A DNA stretch of 64,000 nt from Streptomyces malachitofuscus (GTDB taxonomy: Bacteria; Actinomycetota; Actinomycetes; Streptomycetales; Streptomycetaceae): positions 496,001-560,000 of the forward strand of contig NZ_BMUF01000003.1 in the NCBI RefSeq assembly GCF_014650055.1. The letters run 5' to 3'. A program made the translations under genes and the position numbers. Positions 16,192 to 25,000 of this stretch are shown in pieces (within the stretch, counting starts at the first letter, position 1; the number at the start of each line of letters is the position of its first letter). Under the pieces are notes generated by a model. It did no database searches, had not been told where the DNA came from, and was given only the letters and a program-made list of their open reading frames with translations.

Positions 16192-17118
16192 CTAGGAGTC
16201 GTTCCGCGTGGCCCCGGACCGGTCCGTGGCATGCTCCAGGCGCTGTGGGAGCCGCGCGGCGAGGTGGTCGATGAGTGCGCTGACACGTCGTGGGACATGG
16301 CCGTCCTCCTCCAGGAGGGCGTAGATGTCGGCGGACGGTGTCGACAGGTGCGGCAGCACCCGGACGAGCTCGCCGCGCTCCAGATGCGGTCCGACGTGCC
16401 ACTCCGAGCGCATGATCACACCACGGCCCTCCAGGGCCCAGCCGGTCACCACGTCACCGTCGTTGCTCGACAGGTTGCCGTGGACCCGCACATGCCGGGG
16501 ACGGTCCGCGTCCCCGAAGCGCCAGAGCGCGAAATCGCTCTCGTTCTCCCGCAGCACTATGCAGTTGTGGTGGGCCAGATCCTCGATGCCGGCCGGTGTG
16601 CCGTGTTCGGCGAGGTAGGACGGTGCCGCGCAGGGCACGCGCCGGTTCCTGGCCAGACGCCGCATGCGCAGCGAGGAGTCGGGCGGCATGCCCACGTGGA
16701 CGGCCACGTCGAACTCACGCTGGTGGGGCCGCAGGGGCAGTGCGGACGTCTGCATCCGGACGTGCAGTTCCGGGTGGGCCGCGGCGAATTCGCCGAGCAA
16801 CGGGGCGATGTGCTTGCGGCCGAGACCGAGTGTGGCTTCGACGACCAGTGACCCACGCAGCGCCCCGGCCGTGTCGGCGACCGTGTCCTCGAGTTCGCGT
16901 ACCTGGTCGAGGATCGCCTCGACGCGCGCCGCGTACAACTCGCCCTCCGACGTCAGCACGAGCCGACGGGCGCCGCGCTGCACGAGCCGGACGGCCAGGC
17001 GGCGCTCCAGCGCGCTGAGGCGTTTGCTGACGACGGGCAGGGAGCAGCCGAGTTCCCGCGATGCGGCCGTCAGCGTCTCGCTCGAGGCGACGACGTGGAA
17101 GAACTGCAGGTCGTCCAT
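16192..17118 (-). CDS. LysR family transcriptional regulator
   Basis: A 308-aa LysR regulator with an N-terminal winged helix (LQFFHVVASSETLTAASRELGCSLPVVSKRLSALERRL) and a full effector domain. The start at ATG 17118 (MDDLQFFH) is the family-typical one. The stop codon TAG lies inside the CTAG target of the IS to its right on the map; because CTAG is kept on both sides, the insertion did not change the protein end. No clear target gene remains beside it. Confidence 0.9.
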   Translation of the reverse strand: MDDLQFFHVVASSETLTAASRELGCSLPVVSKRLSALERRLAVRLVQRGARRLVLTSEGELYAARVEAILDQVRELEDTVADTAGALRGSLVVEATLGLGRKHIAPLLGEFAAAHPELHVRMQTSALPLRPHQREFDVAVHVGMPPDSSLRMRRLARNRRVPCAAPSYLAEHGTPAGIEDLAHHNCIVLRENESDFALWRFGDADRPRHVRVHGNLSSNDGDVVTGWALEGRGVIMRSEWHVGPHLERGELVRVLPHLSTPSADIYALLEEDGHVPRRVSALIDHLAARLPQRLEHATDRSGATRNDS

Positions 17119-17190
17119 GGCCGAGCGGCTCCTGGACCAGGGGCGACCGGAACGCCGAGAGCTTTCCATGGGGGAAACGTACCTTGCCGG

Positions 17191-18417
17191 TCACGGGCCC
17201 GTTGCCGGTGTCACCGCCGGCAGCGTCACGCGGACCCTCAGGCCGCCGGAGGCATTCGGCTCGGCGCCGATCGTGCCGCGGTGGGCGTGTATCACGGAGC
17301 GGACGATCGCGAGCCCGAGGCCGTGACCGCGGTCGCCGGCGATACGGGGCCTGGCCCGGTAGAACGGTTCGAAGAGGCGGTCCACGGTGTCCGGGTCCAC
17401 TCCTGGCCCCGCGTTGTCCACCTCGAGCACCAGAGTGTCGGCGAAGATGCCGGAAGCGGGGTCGCTCTCGGTGCGAACGCTCACGTGCACCGATCCTTGC
17501 GGGATGTTGTGGACGCAGGCGTTGTCCAGGAGATTCGCGACGACGCGACGCATCAGGACCTCGTTGCCGGCCATCTCGCAGTCCGCCCCCGAGTCATCCG
17601 GCAGGTCCTGCGTGATCTCGATTCCGGGCGCCTGTGAACGCAGTTCCTCGATCGCCTCCGCGGTCAGGGCGGCGAGATCGACGGGGTCGGCGTCGTACCG
17701 CACCTGGCCGGCGGCGGCGAGTTGGAGGAGCTCGTTGACGATGGTGATGTTGCGCTCGTTGGTCTCCACCAGCATGGGGACCAGCTCCGCGAACTCCTTG
17801 CCGCCGGGGTCGGCTGCCGCGACCTGGAGAATGGCCCGGTTGGTGGCGAGCGGGGTGAGCAGCTCGTGGGAGGCGTTGGCGGCGAAACGCCGGTGAGCCT
17901 CGAAGGACTCCTGGAGGCGGCGCAGAGTGGTGTCGAAGGTATCGGCGAGCTGCCGCAACTCGTCCTTCGGACCGTGGGCGTTGATGCGGTACGCCAGGTC
18001 GCCCTCACCCGCCTTGGCCGCCGCCTTGCTGATGGCGGCGAGCGGAGCGAGCAGCCTGCGCGACAGGTGCCGGCCCACACCGAGCCCGAGGAGCATCACC
18101 AGGGTGACGCCACCGACGGACACGGCGAGCACCGTGCTCCAGACGTCTTCCTTGTCGCGCACCAGACCCGTGATGTCAGCCGTCCGGCTCGCCTGCCTCA
18201 CCTCGTCCGTGACCGGCTGGTCCGGAGAGACCTGCGGACCCCGGACGGGTGGGTACGGCTGGGCGGTGACGGGCGACGGACGGGGAACGGCGTAGGGGGC
18301 TGCGAGATCGTACGTCGGCAGGTAACGGATGCCGACGTAGATGATCGTGACCATCAGGGCCGAGCACAGGGCCAGCGCCCCGCCGAAGCCGAAGAAGAGA
18401 CGCGCGTGGATGCTCAG
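17191..18417 (-). pseudogene. Sensor histidine kinase, 5'-part cut off by the 3.3-kb insertion
   Basis: Kinase frame with TM2 (VLAVSVGGVTLVMLLGLGVG), HAMP, H-box (FAANASHELLTPLAT), N-box (VVANLLDNACVHN) and G2 (RGHGLGLAIV). The first ATG is at 18354, but the frame is open back to about 18465 and already encodes the start of TM1 (RLFFGFGGALALCSALM) before that ATG. The missing first 13 codons are found in frame at 21722-21760. Joining the pieces at the CTCAG repeats restores a 421-aa kinase starting MIRRRRPGDRPRTL. The gene is therefore interrupted; a shortened product from 18354 would lack most of TM1. Confidence 0.85.
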
Positions 18418-18595
18418 AGCTTGTCTCTGAAGGGCTCTGACTCGTGTGATGGGTCGAGAGCCTGGTCAGCGAACAGCCGGCCAATGCGGGTGCTCGAGTT
18501 TCCGCTTCCGCTGGGAGCAACCAGGTGGGTGAATGCGTTCGCCCTATGCGGCGTGGTGGCCCCCGGTCCCGAATCTGGCTGGATAAGCCGATCAC

Positions 18596-19702
18596 ATGAC
18601 CTCATGCCGTAAGCGTCGCCGCGCCGCCGCTCTGACACTGGCTGCGGCAGCACTGCTTCCCGTTTCCTTGACGGTTGCTGCGCCCGCTTCAGCGAGCCAC
18701 AACGGGACCATCGCACACCAGGAGCTCGGCGATCCGAGCGGCAAAGCGCTGAGGTTGCTGGCCCAACCGCCGTTCCCACCCACCGACCTCAGCCTGCTAA
18801 GTACCGGGGCCTATCCCGACGGACCTCCGATGGAGCCAGCACCTCCCCGCCAGATCACTGCGAAGGAACTGGTCCGCCAACTTAAGGCCACGCTCAAGCC
18901 TCGCGGCCACCGTTCGGTCGAAGAGGGCCTTGCCGTCTTCCGCAGTTCGCAGATCGCTACCGTAGTGCCGGATGCGAACCTGCGCGCCGCCCTCGCCTCG
19001 CTGGCTGGCAGCCCCGCCCAGGGCAGTATCCAGGCAATCCGAGACGGTCTGTTCTCACAGGTTGTTTTCGGCACCACGCCCAACCCAAACGCGATCGCCC
19101 AGGTCATTGCTGGCATCCCGCGAAACCACATCGTATTCAACCAGCGGTTTCGCTACGAGGACTTCCGACTCCTAGGTCGCGTTTTCTCTCACGAGACTCT
19201 GCACTCAGACCGGAACCTCAATGCCAACGAAGAGCTGATCGCATCGACCTTGGACGGAGCCTACTACGGGCAATTGCTCCTTGAGCAGCCTCAGCTCGCG
19301 ACCAGCCGCACCGAGCTGTCGCGAAGGTCGAACACTCAGCTGATGGCATTGCTAAACACGCGCGACTCTCGCGGGCGACAGCGGCTGATCCAGTCCACCG
19401 GGAACGTACTGCCTGACTCGGCCACTCCGCTGCCGAGCTTTGGTGCTGCGTTCCTTGGCATCACTCCCAACGGGAGCACAGCGACGGATCCGACCAGCAC
19501 CCCGGGCAATGCGAACTTGGACTTCTTCCTCAGCGCGATCACTGACACGCGGCAGAGGGGTGCCGAGTTCAACACCGCGACTGTCCGACTTCTTGACATT
19601 CGTCAGGCGTGGGCCACGCCGCGTGAGCGGATCCGGCTGGCTCGGCTGCTCAAACTGCGCATCCCCGCTCCCCCAGCAACCTACGGAGACCCACGTGCCT
19701 GA
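18596..19702 (+). CDS. Secreted protein with HExxH zinc-site motif
   Basis: This 368-aa protein has a clear Sec signal peptide (basic RKRRR, hydrophobic core, APASAS cleavage region around residue 34). The motif H199-E-T-L-H203 with glutamates at 212-213 is what a small zinc metallopeptidase site looks like. The rest is not recognised. Codon use is less GC-rich than neighbouring chromosomal genes, in keeping with recent arrival in the 3.3-kb insertion. The next gene overlaps it by 8 bp, so the two products probably work together. Metallopeptidase activity is an inference from the motif only. Confidence 0.75.
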   Translation: MTSCRKRRRAAALTLAAAALLPVSLTVAAPASASHNGTIAHQELGDPSGKALRLLAQPPFPPTDLSLLSTGAYPDGPPMEPAPPRQITAKELVRQLKATLKPRGHRSVEEGLAVFRSSQIATVVPDANLRAALASLAGSPAQGSIQAIRDGLFSQVVFGTTPNPNAIAQVIAGIPRNHIVFNQRFRYEDFRLLGRVFSHETLHSDRNLNANEELIASTLDGAYYGQLLLEQPQLATSRTELSRRSNTQLMALLNTRDSRGRQRLIQSTGNVLPDSATPLPSFGAAFLGITPNGSTATDPTSTPGNANLDFFLSAITDTRQRGAEFNTATVRLLDIRQAWATPRERIRLARLLKLRIPAPPATYGDPRA

Positions 19703-20228
19703 GGAGAACGAGCGCCGGAATGATGAGGCCCTTCGTCGTTCCTATTTCCTGGACCGCGACCGTCTGCGTGTCGACCTCGAGGGCGTGTCCGCAGAGCTGG
19801 ATCGGCTTCCGGGCGTAGACAGGAACGTTCTTGCGGAACTCCAGGAACGCCTCGCTGATGCGAGGGAAAGCCTGCTCAGAGTGCTGGAGATGATCCCTGA
19901 CGCCACGTCTGAGCGCCGGGAACACCTGGCTGCCCAGGCCGCCAGCGCGATCGGCGTGATGGAAGCGGACATTGCGGCGGTCGTGCTCGCAGTCGAGGAC
20001 GGAGAGGGCGACAGCGGCGAAAATGCTGGCGATCACGCCGGGGGAGGAGCTGTCCGCGGGTTCGCCCGGTTCATCAAACCGAAGTTCATGGCAGGCTCCA
20101 GACGCCTGTTGAACATGCTGTCTAAATACCTGACCCTGAAGGAGTGGTCGCTCCAGGGAGAGATCAACGGTGGAATTCCGCTGCTCGCAATGGGGAAAGC
20201 ATCTCTGACGTTGACTTTCGGCCCATAG
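19695..20228 (+). CDS. Hypothetical coiled-coil protein
   Basis: The GTG at 19695 overlaps the 3' end of the secreted HExxH gene and begins MPEENERRNDEALRR. The 177-aa product has no signal peptide or membrane span. Residues about 25-100 are heptad-like, charged and Leu-rich, suggesting a long coiled coil; a Gly/Asp-rich linker and a basic C-terminal part (FIKPKFMAGSRRLLNML) follow. Not recognised. Because the partner is exported and this protein is not, it could be an inhibitor, immunity or assembly protein; that is speculation from gene order. Confidence 0.7.
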   Translation: MPEENERRNDEALRRSYFLDRDRLRVDLEGVSAELDRLPGVDRNVLAELQERLADARESLLRVLEMIPDATSERREHLAAQAASAIGVMEADIAAVVLAVEDGEGDSGENAGDHAGGGAVRGFARFIKPKFMAGSRRLLNMLSKYLTLKEWSLQGEINGGIPLLAMGKASLTLTFGP

Positions 20229-20239
20229 ACCGTGTAATT

Positions 20240-20263
20240 CCCGCACTGGTCGAGTAATGCGGG
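20240..20263 (+). terminator. Possible weak hairpin after the coiled-coil gene
   Basis: CCCGCA and TGCGGG form a 6-bp stem with a 12-nt loop, 11 bp after the stop. There is no U-run. It may end the two-gene transcript or just be part of the IS border. Confidence 0.3.
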
Positions 20264-20298
20264 CAACGGAGGCATGGATAGGGGCCCAGCAGGGTGGC

Positions 20299-21186
20299 TC
20301 AACCGCTCGGGGCCGGCTTCCTTGTCCAGCTGGGGGTGGCGCCCTTCCGGGCGAGGCGCCTGGTCATGAGGGTGATGGCGGCCCATGTGATCAGGGTTTC
20401 GGAGTGCTGGATGAGCCGTTCGTAGTCCCTTGCGTGGCGGCGGGCGTGCATCATCCAGGCTAGCGACCGCTCGACGACCCAGCGGCGGGGCAGCACGACG
20501 AAGCCGGAGGCGTCCTTGGGGCGGCTGACGGGCTTGATGGTGAGGTTGAGGTGCTGTTTCGCCCAGTCCACGAGTTTCCCCGCGTAAGCCGAGTCAGCCC
20601 AGACGATCGTGATCTCGGGATGCATCAGCCGCAGGCGGAAGAGGACCTCCTTCGCCGCTGCGGCATCGTGCAGATCGGCCGGGGTGACCATGACCATCAG
20701 AGGCAGTCCCCGGGTGTCGACGACGAGATGGCGCTTGCGGCCGTTGATCTTCTTGCCCGCGTCGTAGCCGTGGGTGGCCTTGGAGACGGTCTCCGCGGCC
20801 TTCACGCTCTGGGAGTCGATTACGGTGGCCACCGCCCGAGGGCCCTTTCCCATGTCACGGCGGATCCGCCCGGCGAGCTGGTCGCGGATCTGGCCGATGA
20901 TCCCGGCGGCGGCCCAGCGGGCCATGAACCCCCAGACCGTCGTGGTCTTCACTGTGGCGACCGACAGCCCGATGTCGTCGGTCAGACGCTTCAGCGACGC
21001 CTTGACCGTCCACTCCGTCTCCGCCGCGAGCCCACCCCGCTGCCGCGTCGGCTCGATCTTCAGAGCGCGGTCACCGATCGTGAAATGCCCCCGGGTCTGC
21101 TGTTCGACCACATCCCGCAGCTCGGCCACGATCTGCGCGTAACGGGACTGGCTGACGCTTCCGACCTTCTCCGCCACTTCGGTCAT
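20299..21186 (-). CDS. Chimera: RacO-like N-terminus fused to truncated IS5 transposase
   Basis: One open frame of 295 aa joins two unrelated parts. Residues 1 to about 82 (SVSQSRYAQIVAELRDVVEQ, then FTIGDRALKIEP and a helix-turn-helix-like DIGLSVATVK) resemble the start of actinobacterial RacO-type plasmid proteins as I recall them. From about residue 83 (TVWGFMARWAAAGI) it is an IS5-type DDE transposase lacking its first third, with Asp in VIDSQSVK, Asp in WADSAYAG and Glu in VVERSLAW. The junction is near base 20940. The ATG at 21186 has GGTGGTGAG before it. The simplest reading is an IS decayed into a plasmid gene; an exapted fusion with transposase chemistry is possible. Confidence 0.75.
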   Translation of the reverse strand: MTEVAEKVGSVSQSRYAQIVAELRDVVEQQTRGHFTIGDRALKIEPTRQRGGLAAETEWTVKASLKRLTDDIGLSVATVKTTTVWGFMARWAAAGIIGQIRDQLAGRIRRDMGKGPRAVATVIDSQSVKAAETVSKATHGYDAGKKINGRKRHLVVDTRGLPLMVMVTPADLHDAAAAKEVLFRLRLMHPEITIVWADSAYAGKLVDWAKQHLNLTIKPVSRPKDASGFVVLPRRWVVERSLAWMMHARRHARDYERLIQHSETLITWAAITLMTRRLARKGATPSWTRKPAPSG

Positions 21187-21352
21187 GGTGTCTCACCACC
21201 GACTGCGGGCCATGGCACGGCACTTGGGACCGCGACGGGACAGGGCCCGCTTCCATGCCGAGAGGCAGACCGAAATTCCTAAAATCACCATGAATGCCCG
21301 CGAATAACCGGATGGTGACCGAACTTGGATCCGGGATACGTTCGCCCAGCGG

Positions 21353-21697
21353 TTACTGTGACCGTTCGCCGAACGGTTCCGTCCGGCGCCTCCAGGCCCT
21401 CACCCTGCACCGCGGCGAGCAGAACACCGCGTCCGAGCGGCGGTCGACGCCAGCCACCCAGCGGGCCCCGCACTCCGGGCACTCCACCTCGCCCGTGCCG
21501 TGCTGAACGGCCGCCAGGAGCTGGCGCAATAGCTGTTCCCGACCCCACTGCCTGAACCGACATACCGACGAACAGAACTCCGCTCCGGGCCGGGCGCCCG
21601 GCTTCAGCCGTTCCCCGCAGCCCCGGCAGATCCTTTCCCCGGCCCGACCGGCGTTCTCGGACACCAGGCCAGCGTAGGACTCCAGGCTACTCAGCAC
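21353..21697 (-). CDS. Small protein with two CxxC...CxxxC zinc-ribbon units
   Basis: A 114-aa protein with two similar metal-binding units: CRGCGERL...FCSSVCRFRQW (about residues 24-50) and CPECGARW...FCSPRCRVRAW (about residues 72-105). Each has four cysteines in the same spacing and ends with an aromatic/basic tail, so the protein is an internal duplication. The GTG at 21697 is taken as start; a second GTG at 21664 is possible. Such small zinc proteins often lie beside RacO-like genes on actinobacterial plasmids and probably bind DNA. It lies inside the 3.3-kb insertion. Confidence 0.65.
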   Translation of the reverse strand: MLSSLESYAGLVSENAGRAGERICRGCGERLKPGARPGAEFCSSVCRFRQWGREQLLRQLLAAVQHGTGEVECPECGARWVAGVDRRSDAVFCSPRCRVRAWRRRTEPFGERSQ

Positions 21698-21716
21698 CGG
21701 GGCTTAGAAACACGCA

Positions 21717-21760
21717 CTCAGGGTCCGGGGCCTGTCGCCCGGTCGCCGACGGCGGATCAC
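21717..21760 (-). pseudogene. Separated 5' end of the interrupted histidine kinase
   Basis: The GTG at 21760 shares GTGA with the response-regulator stop, the same arrangement as the intact kinase at 11303. It encodes 14 codons (MIRRRRPGDRPRTL and the first base pair of the next) up to CTCAG, after which the frame runs into a stop inside the insertion. Its continuation is at 18417. Basic residues before TM1 are typical of kinase N-termini. Confidence 0.75.
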
Positions 21761-21939
21761 CGGGCACCCAGGTAGTAGCCGGCGCCGATCGCGGTGTCCA
21801 CGAGCTGAGGGTGGCCGAGCTTCTTGCGCAGGCTGTGCACGACCAGACGCACCGCGTTGGTGAGCGGGTCGGCGTGCGCGTCCCATGCCTTGTCCAGGAG
21901 GTACTCGGCGCTGAGGACTCCGCCGTCCGCCCGCAGGAC
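21757..21939 (-). pseudogene. C-terminal stump of an OmpR-type response regulator
   Basis: About 60 residues (VLRADGGVLSAEYLLDKAW...LTNAVRLVVHSLRKKLG...GYYLGAR) are the end of a trans_reg_C winged-helix domain, stopping at 21757. The receiver and the first half of the DNA-binding domain are absent. The sequence changes abruptly at about 21940, at a tandem repeat. It was the cognate regulator of the interrupted kinase, so this two-component system is dead on both sides. Confidence 0.75.
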
Positions 21940-21940
21940 C

Positions 21941-21962
21941 GATACACGGCTGATACACAGCC
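21941..21962. repeat. 11-bp tandem repeat at the response-regulator breakpoint
   Basis: GATACACGGCT and GATACACAGCC lie head to tail (9 of 11 identical) exactly where homology to the response regulator ends. It may be a scar of the deletion or insertion that removed the regulator's 5' part. Confidence 0.5.
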
Positions 21963-22018
21963 GGGCGACCCCGGATGCACAACCGAGCGGTGCCCGCCGC
22001 CCCACGCCCGCGGCCGGG

Positions 22019-25000
22019 TCAGCCGGGTGGCCGGGTGTACTCCCAGTCCAGGTCCCAGCTCAGCACCGTGCCCTCGTTGTCGCACGAGGCGGCATGGCAG
22101 CCGTCCGCGGTCAGGGCCACGCTGAACACGGGGGTGGTGTTGCCTTCCAGCTCGCACACCAGGCCGCCGGTGCGCACGTCCCACAGCCGCACCGTGTGGT
22201 CGAGGCCACCGGTCAGCAGCAGAGTGCCGTCCGGGGTCAGCGCGAGGCAGGTGACCGTGTCGGCGCAGGCCGCGATCTCCCGCACCTCGGGCCCGTCCGC
22301 TTGGCAGAGCCAGACGACGCCGGGAGTGGTGAAGGGGCCGTGTGCGGCGGCGACGACACGTCCGTCCGGGGTGGCCACGGCGTGCAGGCTGTCGCCGAAC
22401 AGCGGCAGGCGTGCCGTGAGCACCGACCGCGCGTTGCGGATCTCGAGGACCTCGGTGTGTCCCCGACCGGTCACCAGTACCAGGACCTCTCCGGAAACGG
22501 TGGCCACCCGGTCGCGCGGGCCGGGGAACGCGTGCAACGGCCGACGTGCCGAGCGGTCCCACAGAATGCCGAGCCCGTCGGTGTGTTCGGTGAGGGCCAG
22601 CGGGCCGTCCGGCGGGTCCAGACGCAAGGGGGCGCCGCGGTACGGCCGGTGCACGGCGGCCACTTTGCGGGCGGACGCCAGGTCCCGGACCAGGTGGTTG
22701 CCGTGCACGTCCGTGGTGAGAGCGTGCCGGGCGTCGGCGCAGACCACCGTCTCCCGTACCTCGGAGCCGTCCCCTTCGTCGGCTTGCGTGACCTGGCCGG
22801 TGTGCAGGTCGTGGACGGTGACCACGCCGAAGTAGGAACCCGCGACCACATGGCGCAGATCCGGTGTGAACGCGGCCGGTCCGCGGACCAGCCGCTGGTA
22901 CGTCCGGGCGCGCCACTGCCCCGCGAAGGCGGAGCGGCGGCCGGGCGCGCCGGCCCGGCGCCACAGCGGCAGCAGCCGTGGGTGCTGCCGGTAGCCGGGC
23001 AGGGCGCGGACGGCCCGGAGCCGGTCGAAGGCATCCGCGATGCGCCCGGCGTCGAGGAGGGCCGCCGCCCGTTCCAGGGCGGCGTCCGCGGTACGGGCGT
23101 CCTCGATGAGCTGGGAGGCGGCGCCCGGGCGGGCGTAGCTCCACGGTGCCGGAGGCCCGGGCTGCCACGGCCACACGACACCCACCGACTCGCCCTGGGG
23201 GATGCTGAGCAGGGCGACCCGGCCGTCCGCGCTCAGTGCGGCCTCGCTCGCCTTCACGTCCTCAACCGTGGACAGGCACCGGTTGTCTTCCAGCAGCCAC
23301 TGCTGCACGCCGTACTCGGAGGCGGACAGCGCGATCCGGCCGTCGCCGCTGACTGCGACCGGGTGGTCGCCCCACGTGGCGGCGCTTCCCAGGTCGCGCA
23401 CCGAGTAGGTCGTCAGGTCGATCAGCCGAATGGCTTTCCCCCAGGTGCGCGCCAGGGCGTAGCGGCCCCCCGGGCCGAAGGCGAAGCGCCGGTCCAACTC
23501 GTCCTTGCCGCCCAGCAACTCGCCGCTGCGCGCGTCCCACAGGCGCAGCACCCACCGGTACCCGGAGAAGGACGCCACCCGCTCCCCGCCGGCGACGACC
23601 GCCAGCGCGCCGAAGGACGCGAAGGCGCCGCTGTTCTCGACCGGCTCACTGAGCACACGCTCGGTGTCACCGAGCAGCCGCACGTATCCGTTCGTCCCCG
23701 ACACCGCCACCGTCCCGCCGTCCCCACTCACCGCGACCGCTTCCACGGTGTGCGGCGGCAGGTTCCAGCGCCGTCCGCAGCTGCCGTCGGCGGTGTCCCA
23801 CAGCAGGATCCGGCCGCTCTCGTCGCCGGAGACCACGATCCGGCCGTCCGCGCTCATCGCCGCCGACTCCACGGGCGCCTCGTGGCCGGTCAGCACCCGC
23901 ACGACCCTGACCGTGTCGAGGTCCCACACACGCAGGTCACGCATCTGGTGGGAGACCACCGCCAGACGCCCGTCGGCACTGACGGCGAACACCGGCCGCC
24001 GCATCAGGGTGCTGCGCTGCAGTACCGCGGGCGGGCGTGCCGGGGGCAGTTCCTCGGCCGCGGCGCGGGCCGCCACGACGTCGGGAGTGTCCGGCAGTTC
24101 GGCCAGCAGCTGCACGGCAGTGTCCCGGTCGCCGCGCTCGATGTGGACCAGCGCCAACAGGTAAGGGCCGATCTCCTGGCCGCCCGGGCCGACGCGGACC
24201 GCCTCCAGGTCGACGATCAGCTCCCGGTCGGTCATCTCACCCGTCCGCCACCGTCGCAGACCGCGGTTGTATGTGGCGTGCGGGTGGCGCGGCTCGGCCT
24301 GCAGCGCGCGGTCCCACAACGCATCGGCCCGCTCGGCATCACCCAGGTCCAGCAGTGACAGCGCGTGGTTGGACAGGCCGTCCGCCAGGAGCTGTGCCTC
24401 GCTGGGTCGTTCACGCGGATAGGGCGCGCCGGTGGCGTCGGCGTAGACCTCCGTCAGCTCCCGGGCGATCCGGTCGAGGCCGGTCGGTCGGTCCGCGGGG
24501 TCCACGGCGAAACAGCGCCGCAGTGTGTCGGTCAGCGCCTCGGGCATGGAGGGGATGTCCGGATCCTCGGCACGGGTCGCGAGGAACTGTTCGAGGACGC
24601 GGCCCGCGGCCTGCCCGAAGGGGGACGGCGTTCCGCCGGCGAACATCTCCCAGACGCTCACCGCCCAGGACCACACGTCACTGGCCACGCCCAGCCGTTC
24701 GCCCCGCGCCTGCTCGGGAGAGCAGTAGGCCGGAGTCATTCCGGCGAAGGTGACCGACGGGTCCGCACCGGGACCGTCCGGGTCCGGGCCCGCCGCCGAC
24801 CAACGTGCCCGCGCCAGACCGAAGTCGGTGACCTTGACGGTGCCGTCGGTGGCCACCATCAGGTTGGCCGGCTTGACGTCCTGGTGGACCAGCCCGCGCC
24901 GGTGCGCGTGCTCCAGCCCCCACGCGGCCTGTACGGCGACATCGAGGAGCCTGCCGAGCGCCGCTTCCCGGCCACCGCGGTACAGGCGCCGCTCCCGCAC

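Larger units (their letters stand above)
14521..16195. mobile_element. IS5-family element carrying a methyltransferase gene
   Basis: The outer ends are a perfect 16-bp inverted repeat, CTAGGGCCTGTCTGAC at 14521-14536 and its complement at 16180-16195. CTAG at both borders is the likely target duplication. The left end has an extra TGAC copy directly after the repeat. Inside lie a broken IS5-type transposase (minus strand) and an intact methyltransferase (plus strand). The total of about 1,675 bp is nearly twice the usual 850-930 bp of this IS group; the surplus is the methyltransferase. A degenerate third copy of the end sequence at 15438-15457 marks where the basic element would normally stop. 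Confidence 0.8.
18418..21721. mobile_element. 3,304-bp insertion interrupting a histidine kinase gene
   Basis: CTCAG occurs at 18413-18417 and 21717-21721, and removing one copy plus the DNA between them restores the kinase reading frame exactly. The 5-bp repeat looks like a target duplication. The two ends match inverted at 8 of the first 11 positions (AGCTTGTCTCT against TGCGTGTTTCT). The cargo is a secreted HExxH protein, a coiled-coil protein, a RacO-like/transposase chimera and a two-zinc-ribbon protein. Base composition of the first two genes is visibly less GC-rich than the surroundings. No intact transposase or integrase for the whole unit is seen, so its mover is unknown. Confidence 0.75.

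Noticed and set aside
21687..23174. 495-codon minus-strand frame across the end of the WD40 kinase
   Set aside because: Arg/Pro/Gly-rich shadow frame; only the WD40 frame shows repeats, and the response-regulator stump is in another frame.
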